From Cynocephalus volans (Eukaryota; Chordata; Mammalia; Dermoptera; Cynocephalidae): 64,000 bases of DNA. The stretch is taken from assembly GCF_027409185.1 (NCBI RefSeq), contig NC_084469.1, forward strand, positions 101,929,835 to 101,993,834. Direction: 5' to 3'. This document shows, in pieces, positions 11,723 to 24,284 of the stretch. Made by a program: the position numbers and the translations under genes. The notes under the pieces are model-generated. The model was not told where the DNA came from, did not search any database, and was given only the letters and a program-made list of their open reading frames with translations. Numbering within the stretch: position 1 is the first letter of the stretch; each line of letters starts with the position of its first letter.

Positions 11723-12892
11723 TACAGTCATGCAACATTTAAAGGGGTTCCATTCTGAGAAATGTGTCTTTAAGAGATTTCATCATTACGGGAACATCAC
11801 ACATTGTACTTACACAAACCTAGTTTGTATAGCAAACTAGACACCTGGGCTATGTGGTACAGGCTATTGCTTGTAAGCTACAAACCCATACAACATGTTA
11901 CGGCACTGAATACTGTAGGCAACTGGAAATCAATGGTATTCGTGTAGTTAAACATAATATAAAAATTAAAAGTATAGTAAAAATATGGTATAAAAGAAAA
12001 AATGGTACACCTGTATAGGGCACTTACCATGAATAGAGTTTGCAGGACTGGAAGTTGCTCAGGGTGAGTCAGTGAGTGACTCTGAAGGCCTAGGACATTA
12101 TTACACATTACTGTTGACTTTATAGATGCTGTACCCTTAGGCTACAATAAATTTGTTTAAAAAATTTTTCTTTCTTCAATAATAAAATAACCTTAGCTTA
12201 CTTTAAATTTTCTACTTTATATATCTTTTAATTTTTAAAAAACTTTTTGACTCTTCTGCAATAACACTTAGCTTAAAACACAAACACACTGTATAGCTGA
12301 ACAAAAATATTTTCTTTGCATCTTTATTCTATAAGATTTTTTATTTTTAAATTTTTTTGTTAACTTTTAAAACTATTTTTTTGTTAAAAACAAAAACACA
12401 CACACATTAGCCTAGGCCCACGGGGTCAGGATCATCAATATTACTGCCTTCCTCCTCCACGTCTTGTCCCACTGGAAGGTCTTCAGAGAGAAGACTTGGA
12501 TATGCACGGAGCTGTCACCTTCTATGATAACAATGCCTTCTTCTGGAATACTTCCTGAAGGATGTGCCTGAGGTTGGTTTATAGTTACCTTTTTTTTTTT
12601 TTATAAATAGGAGTACATTCTAAAACAACAATAGAATGTATAGTACAGTAAATACATAAACCAGGAACATAGTTTTTATTATCATTATCAAGTATTATGT
12701 GCTGTACATAATTGTATGTGCTGCACTTTTATATGACTGACAGTGCAGTGGGTTTGCTTACAACAGCACCAGACGTGTGAGTAACGCATTGCATTATAAC
12801 GTTACAGTGGCTACAACATCACTAGATGATAGGGATTTTTCAGCTCCATTATAATCTTATGGGACCACCATCGTACATGTGCTTCTTTGTTG
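11723..12892. mobile_element. Tigger-like DNA transposon fossil
   Basis: The left end reads CAGTCATGCAACATTTAAAG and the right end, reverse-complemented, reads CAGCATGCACCACATAACG: related inverted termini. It lies inside L1 sequence at a TA-like target. Internal sequence on the minus strand (near 12.42-12.5 kb) resembles the acidic C-terminal end of a pogo/Tigger transposase, but no intact frame remains. The superfamily (Tc1/mariner-pogo) is likely; the subfamily is not assigned. Confidence 0.65.
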
Positions 12893-13284
12893 ACTGAGAC
12901 ATCGTTATGTGGTGCATGCTGTTCCTGCTGGCCATTTGTATGGCTTCTTTTGAGAAATGTCTATTCAGGTCCTCTGCCCTTTTTTCAATTGGGTTATTTG
13001 GTTCTCATATTGAGTTATTTGAGGTCCTTATATATTTTTATATTAGCCCCTTAACAGGTGTATGGTTTGCAAATATGTTCTCCCATTCTGTAGGTGTCTC
13101 TTCACTCTGTTTGTTGATTCCTGTGCTGTGCCTAGCTTACCCACAGGGGGACCCTCCCACAGGTAGCTCAGGCTTTTAAGATAGAAAGCCAAGCATTTGA
13201 CACATTACTGAAAGGATTGTTGTTTACTTCAGATTTTTTTCATTTTAAAATGATTTCTACCCACCCCTCATAGCAAAGTAACAG

Positions 13285-13475
13285 TTAATAACAGTTAGCT
13301 AACATTCACCGAGTGGTTGCTGAGTGCCAGGAACAATCCTTACCTATAATTTAATTTTCGTGACTTTGTACTGGTGGTATTATTCTTATTCTCATTTAAC
13401 AGGTGAAGAAAGTGAGGCACAGAGAGACTTAGTAATCTACTTAGAGGACCCACAACTCACACAACTAGCCACCAG
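13285..13475 (+). repeat. MIR SINE fossil
   Basis: The MIR core is visible: GCTGAGTGCCAGGAACAAT.., CTCATTTAACAGGTGAAGAAA, GTGAGGCACAGAGAGACTTA. Confidence 0.7.
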
Positions 13476-14439
13476 TGTAGATAATAGGAAAATTCATTGC
13501 TGTGTCTCTTTTATAATACACTATAATACACATAAAATGCAGAGAATAAAAAAGCTTAATGTGGCAATACTGCTCTTATTATTTAACAGGAAGAAACATC
13601 AAGATCACAATGAGAAAGTAAATAAAGGGAAAAAGAGAGAGAAAGTAAACTAAGGATAGCAATTGATTGTCATGAAAGTGAAATACAGTTGGGATGCTTA
13701 TGTTTTCCAAAGGACAATGTATACGCCGATCTCTTTCGTGGTTGGAAGCCACCAGTAAGTCTTTTCAGATATAAGCTGCTTCAAGAGTTTACTGATTTTG
13801 GCAGCCGGTGATCCCGTTGTCACATGGAAGCATATTCCACCTCATAATAACCCTCTTTAAATGTAAATATATGACAGAATGATGAACATTATGCAGAGGA
13901 AAATTGCTGGGAAGAAATATACCAGAATTCTGCAGTGATAATCTCTACATGGGATTTCATAACAGAGTGCAAACAATTTTTTAGGTTGGGTTTCACACAA
14001 GCAGATCCTAGGAAAAACAAATGATGGAATGGGGAAATATGACTGGAAAGGGAAAGAAATTAAGCAAGGGTAATACATCAAGCAAACTCCCATGAAGAGA
14101 AACTTTGGCTGAATCCCACAAGGAAGCTCTAGAGACACTGTAGGTCACACCCAAGGGTCATCCCAAGCAGGCACACATCAGTTATTGGTTCAGGGATGTT
14201 CCCAGAAGAAACAGATTCCTGAGTATATCTGGATCTTCCAGTGCACAGAGAGTGTGTTCCCCCAGCCTGAAGACAGATCCCAAAGAAGATACACAGAATC
14301 ATGCCATTGCCAGTTAAAGTACATGGGGAGTTTCTGTGCAAATCCGAGGCACAGGAGAGGGGTACAAGCACCCCCTGTTACTACGAGGCTGTCTAGAGTA
14401 ATTGAAGAAACCTGAGCTTTTGCATCTACCTTGTGCTCA

Positions 14440-14830
14440 GTGATACCTCCACCACCTGTCTGACCTTGGATAAGACCACTCACCCATTATAGACCAGGTT
14501 TTCTTATTTCCGAAATGAGTATAGAAATGCCTATGTCCTAAGATTGCTTTGAAAAGTACAGATGATGAATGACAAGCACCTGCCACCCGGAAGTGCTCGG
14601 TATTGTTGATAGTTACAGGTGCTGCTGGAGCCAGATTGGCTGGATTTTCATCCTAATTCTGTTCTTTGCCACCAATTGCATAAGATTGGACAAGTTACTT
14701 AACCACTCAGACTCTCAGTTTCCTCATCTTTAAAATGGCACAGACCTCATAGGTTTGGACTGATAGTTTAAAAGTTACTATATGAAAAGTATTCAGAATA
14801 ATGACTGGATATTCAGATGAATGTGATAAA
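14440..14830 (+). repeat. Two adjacent MIR fossils
   Basis: One lies at about 14440-14620 (CTGACCTTGGATAAGACC.., CTTATTTCCGAAATGAG) and a second at about 14625-14830 (GACAAGTTACTTAACCACTC, CAGTTTCCTCATCTTTAAAA). Both are in plus orientation. Confidence 0.7.
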
Positions 14831-15094
14831 TATTTCATGTTATTATCATTTGCCTGTATTTCCATGCAGGTGAAAATATTTACATTTCATAATAAAAGGA
14901 TTGCATTCAGAACAACACTTACTACATTTGGCTAAAACATTGTTCAAAACATTCATGGAAAGATTCATACTTTCAATTCCATTTTCAACAAACTTTTGGA
15001 AGTACAATTTGAAGTCATCAAAATTTAATCCAGCAACCCCACAGGTTTTTGTACATTGAATTTTAATTGTAAAAGATCTCCTTTCAGCCGTCAA

Positions 15095-15430
15095 TGGAAG
15101 AATGTCCTTGAGGACATTACAGTAAGTAAAACAAGCCAGTCACAAAATGACAAATACTGTAGGATTCCATTTGTATGAGGTACCTAGAGGAATCAACATC
15201 ACACAGACAGAAAGTAGAATGGTGGTGCCAGGGTCTACATGCAGGGGGAATTGGGAATTAGTATTTAATGGGTAAAGAGTTTCACTTAAGCAAGATGAAA
15301 AGAGTTCTGGAGATGAATGGTGGTGATGGTTGCACAGCAAAGGTAACTTTATTAAATGTCACTGAACTCTACAATTAATGAACGTTTAAGGTATTTTATG
15401 TTATTTGTGTTTTAACACAATTTTAACAAT
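15095..15430 (+). mobile_element. Old L1 3'-end fragment
   Basis: TGTATGAGGTACCTAGAGG, GGTGATGGTTGCACAGCA and the following bases parallel the L1 end at 8.17-8.34 kb. Confidence 0.6.
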
Positions 15431-15439
15431 CTCCCATCA

Positions 15440-16480
15440 GGAATGAGAGACATGTTGCTCCAAATGTTGGGGGTACTGTTCAGCCCTTTGAAATCAGTCC
15501 CTGTGGGTTCAGCCTCAGCTGCAGAGGGCCACCTTACCCAAGGTCATGCCTCCTTCCTGTGGCAGCTCACGTTCAATGACTGATTGATGTGGGGGCATAA
15601 AGTCTTGGCACCTCTGCCCCAATTCCAGACAACTCCAAGGGGCCATCCTAGCTCCAGAGCTCCCTGGTGGTTTTCAGAGATTTTGATGGATTGCAACTTG
15701 GCTCAGTTTTTCCCTCTGCCCTTCTCTCCAACAAAGAGTTAATCAAGCTGCAAAATGTGAGAGAGCAGTCCTCACAAGTTTGTCCTTATTTCAGACACCC
15801 TTCACATGTTCGGGGGTCCCCAGGACCACCCTCAATTCAGAACATCTTGTTACAAATTTAGGAGTCCCCACAGACTCTCTCAGGTTTGATAATTTGCTAG
15901 AATGATTCATGGTACTCAGGAAAGTGTTATACTTATTATTACAGTTTAGTACAGTGAGTGAAAGGATTCAAATTAGAACCAGTTAAAGGAAGATTCAAAG
16001 AGGACACAGTCTGAGAGAATCCAAACATGAAGCTTCTAGCTGTCGGCTCCCCGTGGAGTCCAGACACATTACCTCCTCCTGGATACAATGTGTAATAATA
16101 GTCAACAAGTATTTCCAACCAGGGCAACTCACCTGAGCTTTGGTGTCCAGAATTCTTTTTGAGACTCCATTGCATTGGCATGATTGTAACTGAACACAAT
16201 TTCCAGTCCTCCCAAGATGTCAGGCTGATATTACGTAGCCTGAAGACCACAACACTATAGTCACATGGTTGGTATTTCAGGCATGACCAACCCTCATCCT
16301 AAATCATCTTATTCGGATCAACTTCCAGTTGTGGCCAGAAGGGTCCACCATGAATAACCCAGGCAGTCCAATCAGTAGGGAAATTTCAAAGGTTTAGAAG
16401 TAAACTCCCAGGAGCTGGGACAAAGGCAAGACCTCTCTTTAGGTAAGTCTCAAATTTCTAACTACATGCCTGCCCTTTCA
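15440..16480. repeat. Old LTR-like mammalian repeat
   Basis: GGTTTGATAATTTGCTAGAA, CTCAGGAAAGTG, TCACATGGTTGG and a GGAGCTGGGACAAAGGC-like end form a recognisable interspersed repeat. The copy at 49560-50270 is related. I think it is an ERVL-class LTR but cannot name the subfamily. Confidence 0.45.
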
Positions 16481-17600
16481 TAGGTATTGATTTCAGAAGC
16501 ACTGCCTGGTAAACTTCCTGTATGTTAATCTCCATCTCAGAGTCCTTCCCAAGGAACCCAACTTGGGACATCTCATTACCTATAAAATTAATTTGGTAAG
16601 ATTTTAAAGACAATTACAAAGTAGTTCTTTGGATGATCAGCAATATTTCGTTAATTAGAAACCCAGTGCTGGGATCACTGGAAGAAAAATTCAAGGAGAG
16701 GAGATAAAAATAGAAATTTTAGGGCACTGGGGGTAGGGTTGGGGGTGGGTCATTATAAAGAACACTAATAAATTGGGAAAATCCAAATTCAGAGAAGTTT
16801 CATAGACAGTGTGAAGTTCAAAATAAGGTAACATCTGTACCTGCATGTGCAGCATACTTCAAATTCCTAAAGCCAACGATCTAATCATAACCACCTACCC
16901 CTTCTTCCCCTAATTCTGTTACAAGTTTGACCAAGGACCCCCTGATTCCTCTGTTCACTATATTTTGAAGTAATTGAGTATCCAGATGACCACAGTGTTT
17001 AACACTGTGGATATTTCCGACCTTTTGGTGGGTAAGTTTACAGAACATGCCAAGGTCTGTCCCATACAGTAAAGAGATACAGAGGTGACACCAACACGTG
17101 TAAGGTGCTTTAATTTCATGCTAGAATAAACAATACTTAACTCTCTTCTTGTTTCTACAGTCAAAATTCATTAGCATATATCTGTTCAAATTTTCAGGTA
17201 GATAAACTTTCTTCCAGGCCACTGAGACCCCCACATTTTGTCATTTCAGATCCTCTTTTCCTTTTTTATAATAAAACGATGTGATCTAAACTTCCCTACC
17301 TCACTTTTATGATTCTCTTTTCCCATTCTTCAAAAAGAGTTCATCTTAACATTTTATTTCTGCTCATGCAAGAGTTTCCTAAGTTATTCCTCAATATTCA
17401 GTTTCTCTCCAGGCAACCAGAATTTTTTTTTTTTTTAGGTATAATTAAAATGTCACATTTCTGCTTAAAACCCTCCAATCATTTCTGATTTACTCCTAAA
17501 ATAAAATCATTTACTCCTAAAATAAAATTTATACTCTATTTCAGCGTCTATAAGACTCTTCATTATATAGTCTCTCCTCTTTCCAGCTATCTCTGCTATT
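16481..17600. other. Intergenic, no gene seen
   Basis: AT-rich sequence with a short poly-T (17428-17439). No coding frame, RNA gene or confident repeat family was identified. Confidence 0.45.
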
Positions 17601-17609
17601 ACTGTTCCC

Positions 17610-17755
17610 TGGAGAACTTGTAAATGCAAAGGTGGGTCCAACCCCAGACCTGCTGTATCCAAACCTCAGCTGCTGGAACCAAGCTACCTGTGGTTTAACA
17701 AGCTCTCCAAGTGATTATGATGGATGCTAAGTATGAGAACCACTCGACTAAACCT
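17610..17755 (+). repeat. MER5A-like hAT fossil
   Basis: CAAGTGATTATGATGGATGC and TATGAGAACCACT match the end of MER5A, with the preceding AACCTCAGCTGCTGGAACC-like interior decayed. Confidence 0.5.
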
Positions 17756-18135
17756 ACTGGCTTTCTTGTAGTTCTTCAAACAGGCTGTGTTATTTTAAAT
17801 CTCTAGGCCATTACACTTTATTCTCTATGCCAAGAATGTTCTCTCCTTTCTTATTCACCTTTCCACTTAAATAACAGCACTTAATGATGCCTTCCATGAC
17901 CCCCATCTAAATATCCTTGATGTTCTCTCCATCGACGTAGTCTCCCTATTCCTCTTCTACTGTCGTTACCTTCTGAATGAACTTGCAACTTCTGAGCATT
18001 CCTAGGGACCAACAACAAGGGTGCCTCAGCTAATCTTTCCCAAATTAAATTTATGCAGGTCACCCACAAAATCAGTTTGGTCCTCTTCAAAGTTCTTTGT
18101 GGGGTGTGATATTATTTACTTAAACAAGCAAGACA

Positions 18136-18760
18136 TTGGGCAATTTCATTGCCAAGACCAAATATTGTTTGGTAGAAATTTGCTATAAAGTCTGGAAAGT
18201 CATTGACTGTGTCAAAGGAAAATTGCACCTGATGAGTCAAGTAAACAAGGAAGACTTTATTAGAGACTATTGTGCTATTCATAATATCCAGGATAAGGAA
18301 TCAACCAAGTGTTCTTTAACAGAAGAATGGGTAAAGAAAATGTGGTATATATACTCAATGGAATGCTATTCAGCCATTAAAAGGAATGAAATCCAGCCAT
18401 TTGTGGCAATATGGAAGAGCCTGGATGATGTTATGTTAAGTGAAGTAAGCCAGGAACAGGAAGAGAAATACCGCATGTTTTCACTAATATGTGGAAGCTA
18501 AGAAAGTTGATCACATAGAAGTAGGGAGTAGAATGGTGGTTACCAGAGGCTGGGGAGCGTAGTGGGGTTAGAGGATACTGAGAGGTTGGATAATAGATAC
18601 AAAATTACAGCTAAATAGGAGGAATAAGATCTAGCGTTCTATGGCAGCGTAGGGTGAGTATAATTAACAACAATTTATTGGATAATTTCAGTTAGCTAGA
18701 AGACAGTATTTTGAATGTTCTCAATACAAAGAAATGACAAATGTCTGTGGTAATGGGGAA
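18136..18760 (+). mobile_element. L1 3' end with ORF2 C-terminus
   Basis: The frame ending at 18501 carries the ORF2 C-terminal segment (KMWYIYSMECYSAIKRNEIQ and then KYRMFSLICGS). A 3' UTR follows (GGTTACCAGAGGCTGGGGAG..). Only the last part of the element is present. Confidence 0.8.
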
Positions 18761-18764
18761 AAAA

Positions 18765-19130
18765 GATGAGTGGTTACCAGGATTTCAGGAGAGGAGAGAA
18801 TGAGGGAAAGAAGGATGAACAGGTGGAGCACAGAAGATTTTAAAGGCATTGAAACTGTCCTGTATGACGCTGTAATGATGAATACATGACATTATGCATT
18901 GGGCAAAACCATAGAACTGTACAGCACAAAGAGGGAACACTAATGTAAATTTTAGTTAATAATAATGTATCAATATTAGTTCATATTGTAACAAATGTAC
19001 CACACTGATGAAAGATGTTAATAACAGGAGAAACTGTGGGGGGGGTATGTGAACTCTGTACTTTCTGCTCGATCCCTCTGTACACCTAAAACTGCTATAT
19101 TAAAAAGTCTATAACAAAAAAATAAAGACT
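18765..19130 (+). mobile_element. Second, older L1 3' end
   Basis: TGAAACTGTCCTGTATGACG, GTACCACACTGATGAAAGAT and TGTACACCTAAAACTGC match an L1M-type 3' UTR. A sister copy ends near 48.66 kb. Confidence 0.65.
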
Positions 19131-19439
19131 ATCACAATAGGGAAGGGGATTGATTGTAACTCCACAGGAACAAGAGATGAGAGGATTTTCAAATGCTGGG
19201 GTGAGCTAATAGAAAAGAAATAGAAAACATTAGTGGGGAGGTTGGTCAATGTTTTTAGGCCAGCTGTCTTTGCTAATTGCTGTTAATTGTCCACTGGTCC
19301 TGCCACATTGTACATCACAGGAAGCTGTTCAGCATCACATACCCAGCAGGTGGCAATTGTGTCACTCAATTCTTGCTCTTCTGAATTATGAGTCTGAATC
19401 TGTGAGTCTATTTTGTGTGTGTACATACATATAACGTGA

Positions 19440-19605
19440 TCCGATGAATTCTGTGATCCTGGATCTGTGCTCTATGAGGGTCAAGATTTTTGTCTGGTTT
19501 TTTTTTTTTTTTTTTTTTTTCCTTTTTTCACTGCTGTATCCCAGGCACCCAGGACAGTCTGAGCAATATAGGTGCTCAATAAACATTATCAAATGTATGA
19601 ATTTG
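19440..19605 (+). repeat. L2/MIR-type 3' end with poly-T run
   Basis: CTGCTGTATCCCAGGCACC and GGTGCTCAATAAACATTATC are typical of the 3' end shared by L2/MIR repeats. A run of about 22 T at 19499-19520 interrupts it. Confidence 0.55.
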
Positions 19606-19936
19606 ATAAGCACCAATGGTTATTGATTACACGTACTATTTCGTAAATCTTTTCCAACAGTTTCTTAGTCAATACTTGAACTGGCTGTGTTGACCCACAG
19701 GACTGCAAACGCCAAGGTGAAATGCAGTAATGTAAGGAGTTGAAGGAGGGAGTGGGACTGGGGGGATAGAACCAAGGATGACTGAGTCACCATAAGAGGT
19801 TTAAGCAAAGTATTCACAAGTCAATTCTGACCAAAGACAGAGAAATAGAGAGGGAGAGAAGCAAAATTCAATGTAGTTTCTTTAGCCCACTGCTGCTAGT
19901 TCTGCTCTCTCAGAAACCCCAGGACCAACGTTCCCA

Positions 19937-20875
19937 TCAGTGAACATAGAGCTTTCTCCCAAGAAGTCTTTGTAGGGCCTTCTTGATGTCCCTGTTCCTC
20001 AGGCTGTAGATGAAGGGGTTCAGCATGGGGGTGACCACTGTGTACATCACTGAGGCCACCATGCCCTTCGAGGAAGAGGAGGATGCATCAGAACTGAGAT
20101 ACACACCAAGGCCTGTCCCATAGAACAACAAAACCACAGACAGGTGAGACCCACAGGTAGAAAAGGCTCTATACTTGCCGTTAGTGGATGGGATCCTCAG
20201 GATGGAGGAGATGATTCGGCTATAGGAGAAAATGATCCCTGAGAAGGGCACAAAGCCAAGAAGACCCATCACCATATATAGCAGGATGTAATTGACGAGT
20301 GTGTCTGAGCAGGCAAGCGTGAGGACCTGAGCAAGTTCACAGTAAAAGTGTTGAATTCCCCAGTTGGAGCAGAAGGACAGCCGCAGCATCAACAGACTCT
20401 GGATCAGGGCATATGACAAGCTGAGGAACCAGGACACAAGAACCAGCAGGCCACAGTGATGGGGGTTCATGATGACTGGGTAGTGTAGGGAGTAGCAGAT
20501 GGCTACAAAACGGTCATAGGCCATCACGGTGAGGAGAAATGTGTCCATGCCTCCAAACACCATGAAAAAATACATCTGGGCAAGGCAGCCTGCATAGGGG
20601 ATGGATTTGCTCTGTGCCTGGATGTTCACCAGCATCTTTGGGACAGTGGTGGAGGTGAAACAGATGTCAGTGAAGGACAGGTTGGAGAGGAAGAAGTACA
20701 TGGGGGTGTGGAGGTGGGAGTCAGAGCTCACAGCCAGGATGATGAGCAGGTTCCCGAGCACAGTGACCACGAACATGGACAGGAACAGCCCAAATAGCAT
20801 CAGCTGATGCTCTGAGTCTTGGGAAAATCCCAGGAGTAAAAATTCTGAAACACTTGTTTGATTTCCTGGGTCCAT
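19937..20875 (-). CDS. OR7E24: Olfactory receptor, family 7, OR7E24-like
   Basis: An intact 312-residue single-exon receptor read on the minus strand. It keeps an N-glycosylation sequon (N5-Q-T), [40 protein letters not shown] and [15 protein letters not shown]. Residues around [19 protein letters not shown] and [11 protein letters not shown] favour subfamily OR7E over OR7A/C/D/G. The position between an OR7D-like gene and a ZNF699-like gene matches OR7E24 in human. The usual CHPLHY of the second intracellular loop reads CYSLHY. The ligand is unknown. The call OR7E24 is an inference from resemblance and position; another OR7 member is possible. Confidence 0.75.
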   Translation of the reverse strand: MDPGNQTSVSEFLLLGFSQDSEHQLMLFGLFLSMFVVTVLGNLLIILAVSSDSHLHTPMYFFLSNLSFTDICFTSTTVPKMLVNIQAQSKSIPYAGCLAQMYFFMVFGGMDTFLLTVMAYDRFVAICYSLHYPVIMNPHHCGLLVLVSWFLSLSYALIQSLLMLRLSFCSNWGIQHFYCELAQVLTLACSDTLVNYILLYMVMGLLGFVPFSGIIFSYSRIISSILRIPSTNGKYRAFSTCGSHLSVVLLFYGTGLGVYLSSDASSSSSKGMVASVMYTVVTPMLNPFIYSLRNRDIKKALQRLLGRKLYVH

Positions 20876-21324
20876 GTTGCAGATATATCATCTAGGCAAT
20901 ATAAGAAGAGAAAGAACATAAATGGACACTGGATGGGCTCTAAATTTGCTCTGCTTTTTTATTTCTTGAGGTGAAGGATTGGACATAAAAGCCTTAATAT
21001 TACAAAACTTAGGAATCCTACGTTCTGTCATTTACTGTAGTCAACATTTCATAATGTTGACCATCCCTGGTCCATTGGTCTCCTGGAGATTCACCCACTC
21101 CCTTTATCACTGGCTTAGAGTCATTAGATCTGCAAAGTTAAGAGCAGCTTTAGACCGTAGAGATAAAATGGCCCACACTCACTCTAACACGAATGAAGCC
21201 CAGTAAACCTAAGTAAAGGTCTTGATCATCTTCCTTGTCTGGGGCACAAATGGGACTCAGAAGAGGGTAGATAATCATGTCCATGCAGTGACAAAATTTG
21301 AGAACAGGGATAATATCTAGACAG

Positions 21325-21478
21325 AATATTTCAGGGTGAGTGGATTTAGGTTTATTTCCCAAGGCATAAAAAAAAAAAGGAAGGAAGAAAGAAAAAGAGA
21401 ATCTTTTCACCAAATAATTAACCATGTTAACAAATGCTTAATGCATAATGTACCAGGATCATCAACATTCTGTCTGCA
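21325..21478 (+). repeat. Direct low-copy repeat, copy 1
   Basis: This segment (GGGTGAGTGGATTTAGG.., TTTTCACCAAATAAT, ATCATCAACATTCTG) recurs in the same order at 23128-23272, about 1.8 kb away, with moderate divergence. Confidence 0.7.
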
Positions 21479-21480
21479 AA

Positions 21481-21677
21481 AACAGATGCTTCCTGGGGCC
21501 AGCCCATGGCTCACTTGGGAGAGTGTGGTTCTGATAACACCAAAGCCACGGGTTAGGGTCCCTATTTAAGGACGGCCGGTTGGCTCACTTGGGAGAGCGT
21601 GGTGCTGACAATATCAAGTCAAGAGTCAAGATCCCCTTACCAGTCATCTTTTAAAAAAAAAACCAGTTGCTTCCTGG
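21481..21677 (+). mobile_element. CYN tRNA-derived SINE, dimer
   Basis: Two tRNA-like units (GGCCAGCCCATGGCTCACTT.. and GGCCGGTTGGCTCACTTGGG..), each with a pol III A-box and a B-box-like GGGTTAGGGTCC or GAGTCAAGATCC. An A-rich tail follows. The flanks duplicate approximately (..CAGATGCTTCCTGG and ..CAGTTGCTTCCTGG). Confidence 0.85.
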
Positions 21678-21775
21678 ACATTTGCCACATGACTCAATGC
21701 TCTTCATCTGTGAAGTTGACAGATTGGTTAAATAGTCCAAAGAAAACATGGATATTCAAGGGTTAAATCATTTTA

Positions 21776-22050
21776 ATACCACAAGATAAGGCACTACAAA
21801 GGTCACAAAGAGAATTTTGAGTAATGCCCTCTATGGTGCTCATTAAATACTGGCAGAAGAGAGAGGTTGCACCAGAATGTTTACATATGAGCCTGAAATT
21901 GTGAACATTTCCAGATACAGCACTCACATTAAGGTGATGGTTAGAACGGCACTGGGGAGGTGGGAGCATTCCACCCAGTGCCCACTTAGCCTCTGTTCTC
22001 TCCCCTCCAGGTCCTGCAGTTCCAGTATCCAGAGGCAAAGGAATGCCAGG
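21776..22050 (-). repeat. Inverted low-copy repeat, copy 1
   Basis: The reverse complement aligns with 24285-24535 (shared TAAT(A/G)AGCACCATAGAGG and the CATCCTGGTGCGAC / CATTCTGGTGCAAC block). Divergence is substantial, so it is either an old segmental copy or an unlisted repeat family. Confidence 0.6.
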
Positions 22051-22684
22051 TCCTGTAATCATGGGCAAGAAATAGAATAAAATTATAAAACAATATTCAG
22101 TGTTTTGTCTGATATAAGCATTTTTACAAACTTGCTATCCTATAATGCCCCAAGTAACAAGGAGGAAAGGTTACCATTAGCTATTATCAATGTCAGTCTT
22201 CTTAGGTATAAAAGACCAAAGTGGATAGTGTCTCTGGAAGGATAAAAATGACTATATCATATGAAACTTCTTAAATATGGATAAATATCAATGTTCTGCC
22301 CTGTGGGGACAGGCAGTTTGCAACCATCTCAGATGGCTTCTGATATGTTGAGAAATGTTCTAAGCCAATTGTCATGACTCATCTTTAATGTATAAATTTT
22401 TATAAAAGATTCTCTTCATTTTTAATAAATGTGGCTTACTTACTTGCATTCTGGTTTGTTTTATTGAGTAGAATAGGAAAAGGCATGCAGGACCCTGGGC
22501 ATTTCCTGGAGCGTACTATGCATGTTAATGTCATCAACAGCACTGGAAAAGAGGAAAATCATTTCATTTCCTACTAGATATACTGAAGGGACTTCCCTCC
22601 TAGTGTCCAGTCTTTCTTTCAATTCTCCACTCACTGATTTTCCCAAATAAAAATCTGATGTATCATTCCCCTACCTAAAATCTT

Positions 22685-23060
22685 TATATGTCTTTCTGGC
22701 CTATTCAGGCTTTTATATTATAACAAATGCCATAAACTGAGTGGCTTGTAAACAGCAGAAATGTATTTCTCACTGTTCTGGAGGTTGGGAAGTCCAAGAT
22801 CAAGGCACTAGCGTATCAGTGTCTGGTGAGGACCTGCTGTCTAGTTCGTAGATGGTGCCTTTTCAATGTGTCTTCACATAGTGGAAGGGTCAAGGCAGCC
22901 CTTTGGGATCTCTTTTATAAGGGCACTAATCCCATTCATGAGGTATCCACCCTCATGACTTAATCACTCCCAAGAGGCCCTAGCTCCTAATACTGTGGCC
23001 TTGAGGGTTAGAATTTTGACATATGAATTTCGAAGGGACACAAACTTTCAGACCATAGCA
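22685..23060. repeat. Mammalian interspersed repeat, class uncertain
   Basis: CATAAACTGAGTGGCTTGTA, CTCACTGTTCTGGAGGTTGG, TTTTATAAGGGCACTAATCC and ACCCTCATGACTTAATCAC form a well-known repeat consensus. I cannot name its class safely. Confidence 0.6.
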
Positions 23061-23127
23061 GTCACTTTCTGAAAACATCTGAAATCCTTGGTTTATCATG
23101 AATGCACTCCAACCTTCTGATCCTACA

Positions 23128-23272
23128 AAATATTGCAGGGTGAGTGAATTTAGGTTTACTTTCCAAGGTGGAGAAGAAAGAGAAGAAGAAAAGAAAATGT
23201 TTTCACCAAATAATAAACCACATTAACTAATGCTCAATGCACAGTGTATCAGGGACCATCAACATTCTGCAG
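23128..23272 (+). repeat. Direct low-copy repeat, copy 2
   Basis: Partner of 21325-21478 in the same orientation; it lacks the CYN insertion found next to copy 1. Confidence 0.7.
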
Positions 23273-24284
23273 TAACAAAAATAAAAAACTTTTGACCCTC
23301 ATTTCTCAGCACTTTTCAACTCTTACCCTAAATTCTGATCATTCTGAAAAGCTTTACTTTGTCAAGATGGGTCATGTCCTCTTTTCTCTCCATGCTTTTC
23401 AAGAGCTGCTCCTTCTCCCTAAACCTCTCTCTACTTTCTTCTCCCATTTCCTACCTGTCATTCTGTACTTGACATAGCTCTCATCTGTTTAGGTGATTTC
23501 TAACCCCCTGAGTTCTCAATACTAGCTGAGTTCTTGGCACATACGAGACTTTTCATATTGGCTTGGTAGCTGAATTAATGAATGGATGAACATACAAATA
23601 TTTTTCCATTGCTGCAGCTCCTCTAATATAATCTGTGTGTCTGTTACTCTAAAACCTTCAGCAACCCTTGCTCTCAAGGAAGTTACTATATGGAGAGAAG
23701 ATAAAATGGTGTTGAAGGAAGAAAGGTAGAAACGGAGTCAGAAAATATATATATAATGTTTTCACCCATTAAATAGCCAGGCCTTCCTCTCAATGCAAAG
23801 CAGAATGTTTACCCTCCAGATCGCAACAGTTTATTCTATTTTCTTTTGCTCTTATTTTTTCCTGTTCTCTCTCCAGGAATCCTTTCCCACAGTAGCAGCA
23901 GCAACTGCTTCTCCACAGCCTTTGTCTGAAACACTTACACTCATATCCCTGCATTTCTGTCCTGATTATCTTGCAACGCAAAACAGAAGGTAAATGAAAG
24001 AGCAAGTAGGGAAATCACACGTCTACAAGAAATTTCACAAAGAACTAATGTTCACAGTGGTTATTCTTCTGGGATTATAAATGAGGATATTCATCATCTT
24101 CAAAACTCCCTTCTTGGAAGTTATGCAACATTTATATTCTTGGTGCTTTCACTTTCATGTGCAACTGCTAAACACCCTCCATCCCTGAATGAGGAAGCCG
24201 TCCCTCCTTGAGGTCTCTCCTCAAACACCTGAAAATCCACTTTCATGAAGAGAGCAGTAAAAGGCAAGTGGGTAAAGACACTCC

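Larger units (their letters stand above)
8495..13125 (-). mobile_element. Reversed L1 split into three pieces by two insertions
   Basis: The three colinear pieces are 8495-8945, 11301-11722 and 12893-13125. They read in antisense through L1 3' UTR and the end of ORF2 (for example AATAGTATTCCATTGTG at about 11304 and TTTGAGAAATGTCTATTCAGG near 12.95 kb). The gaps are filled by the composite element (8955-11291) and by a Tigger-like transposon (11723-12892), so both are younger than this L1. Confidence 0.8.
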
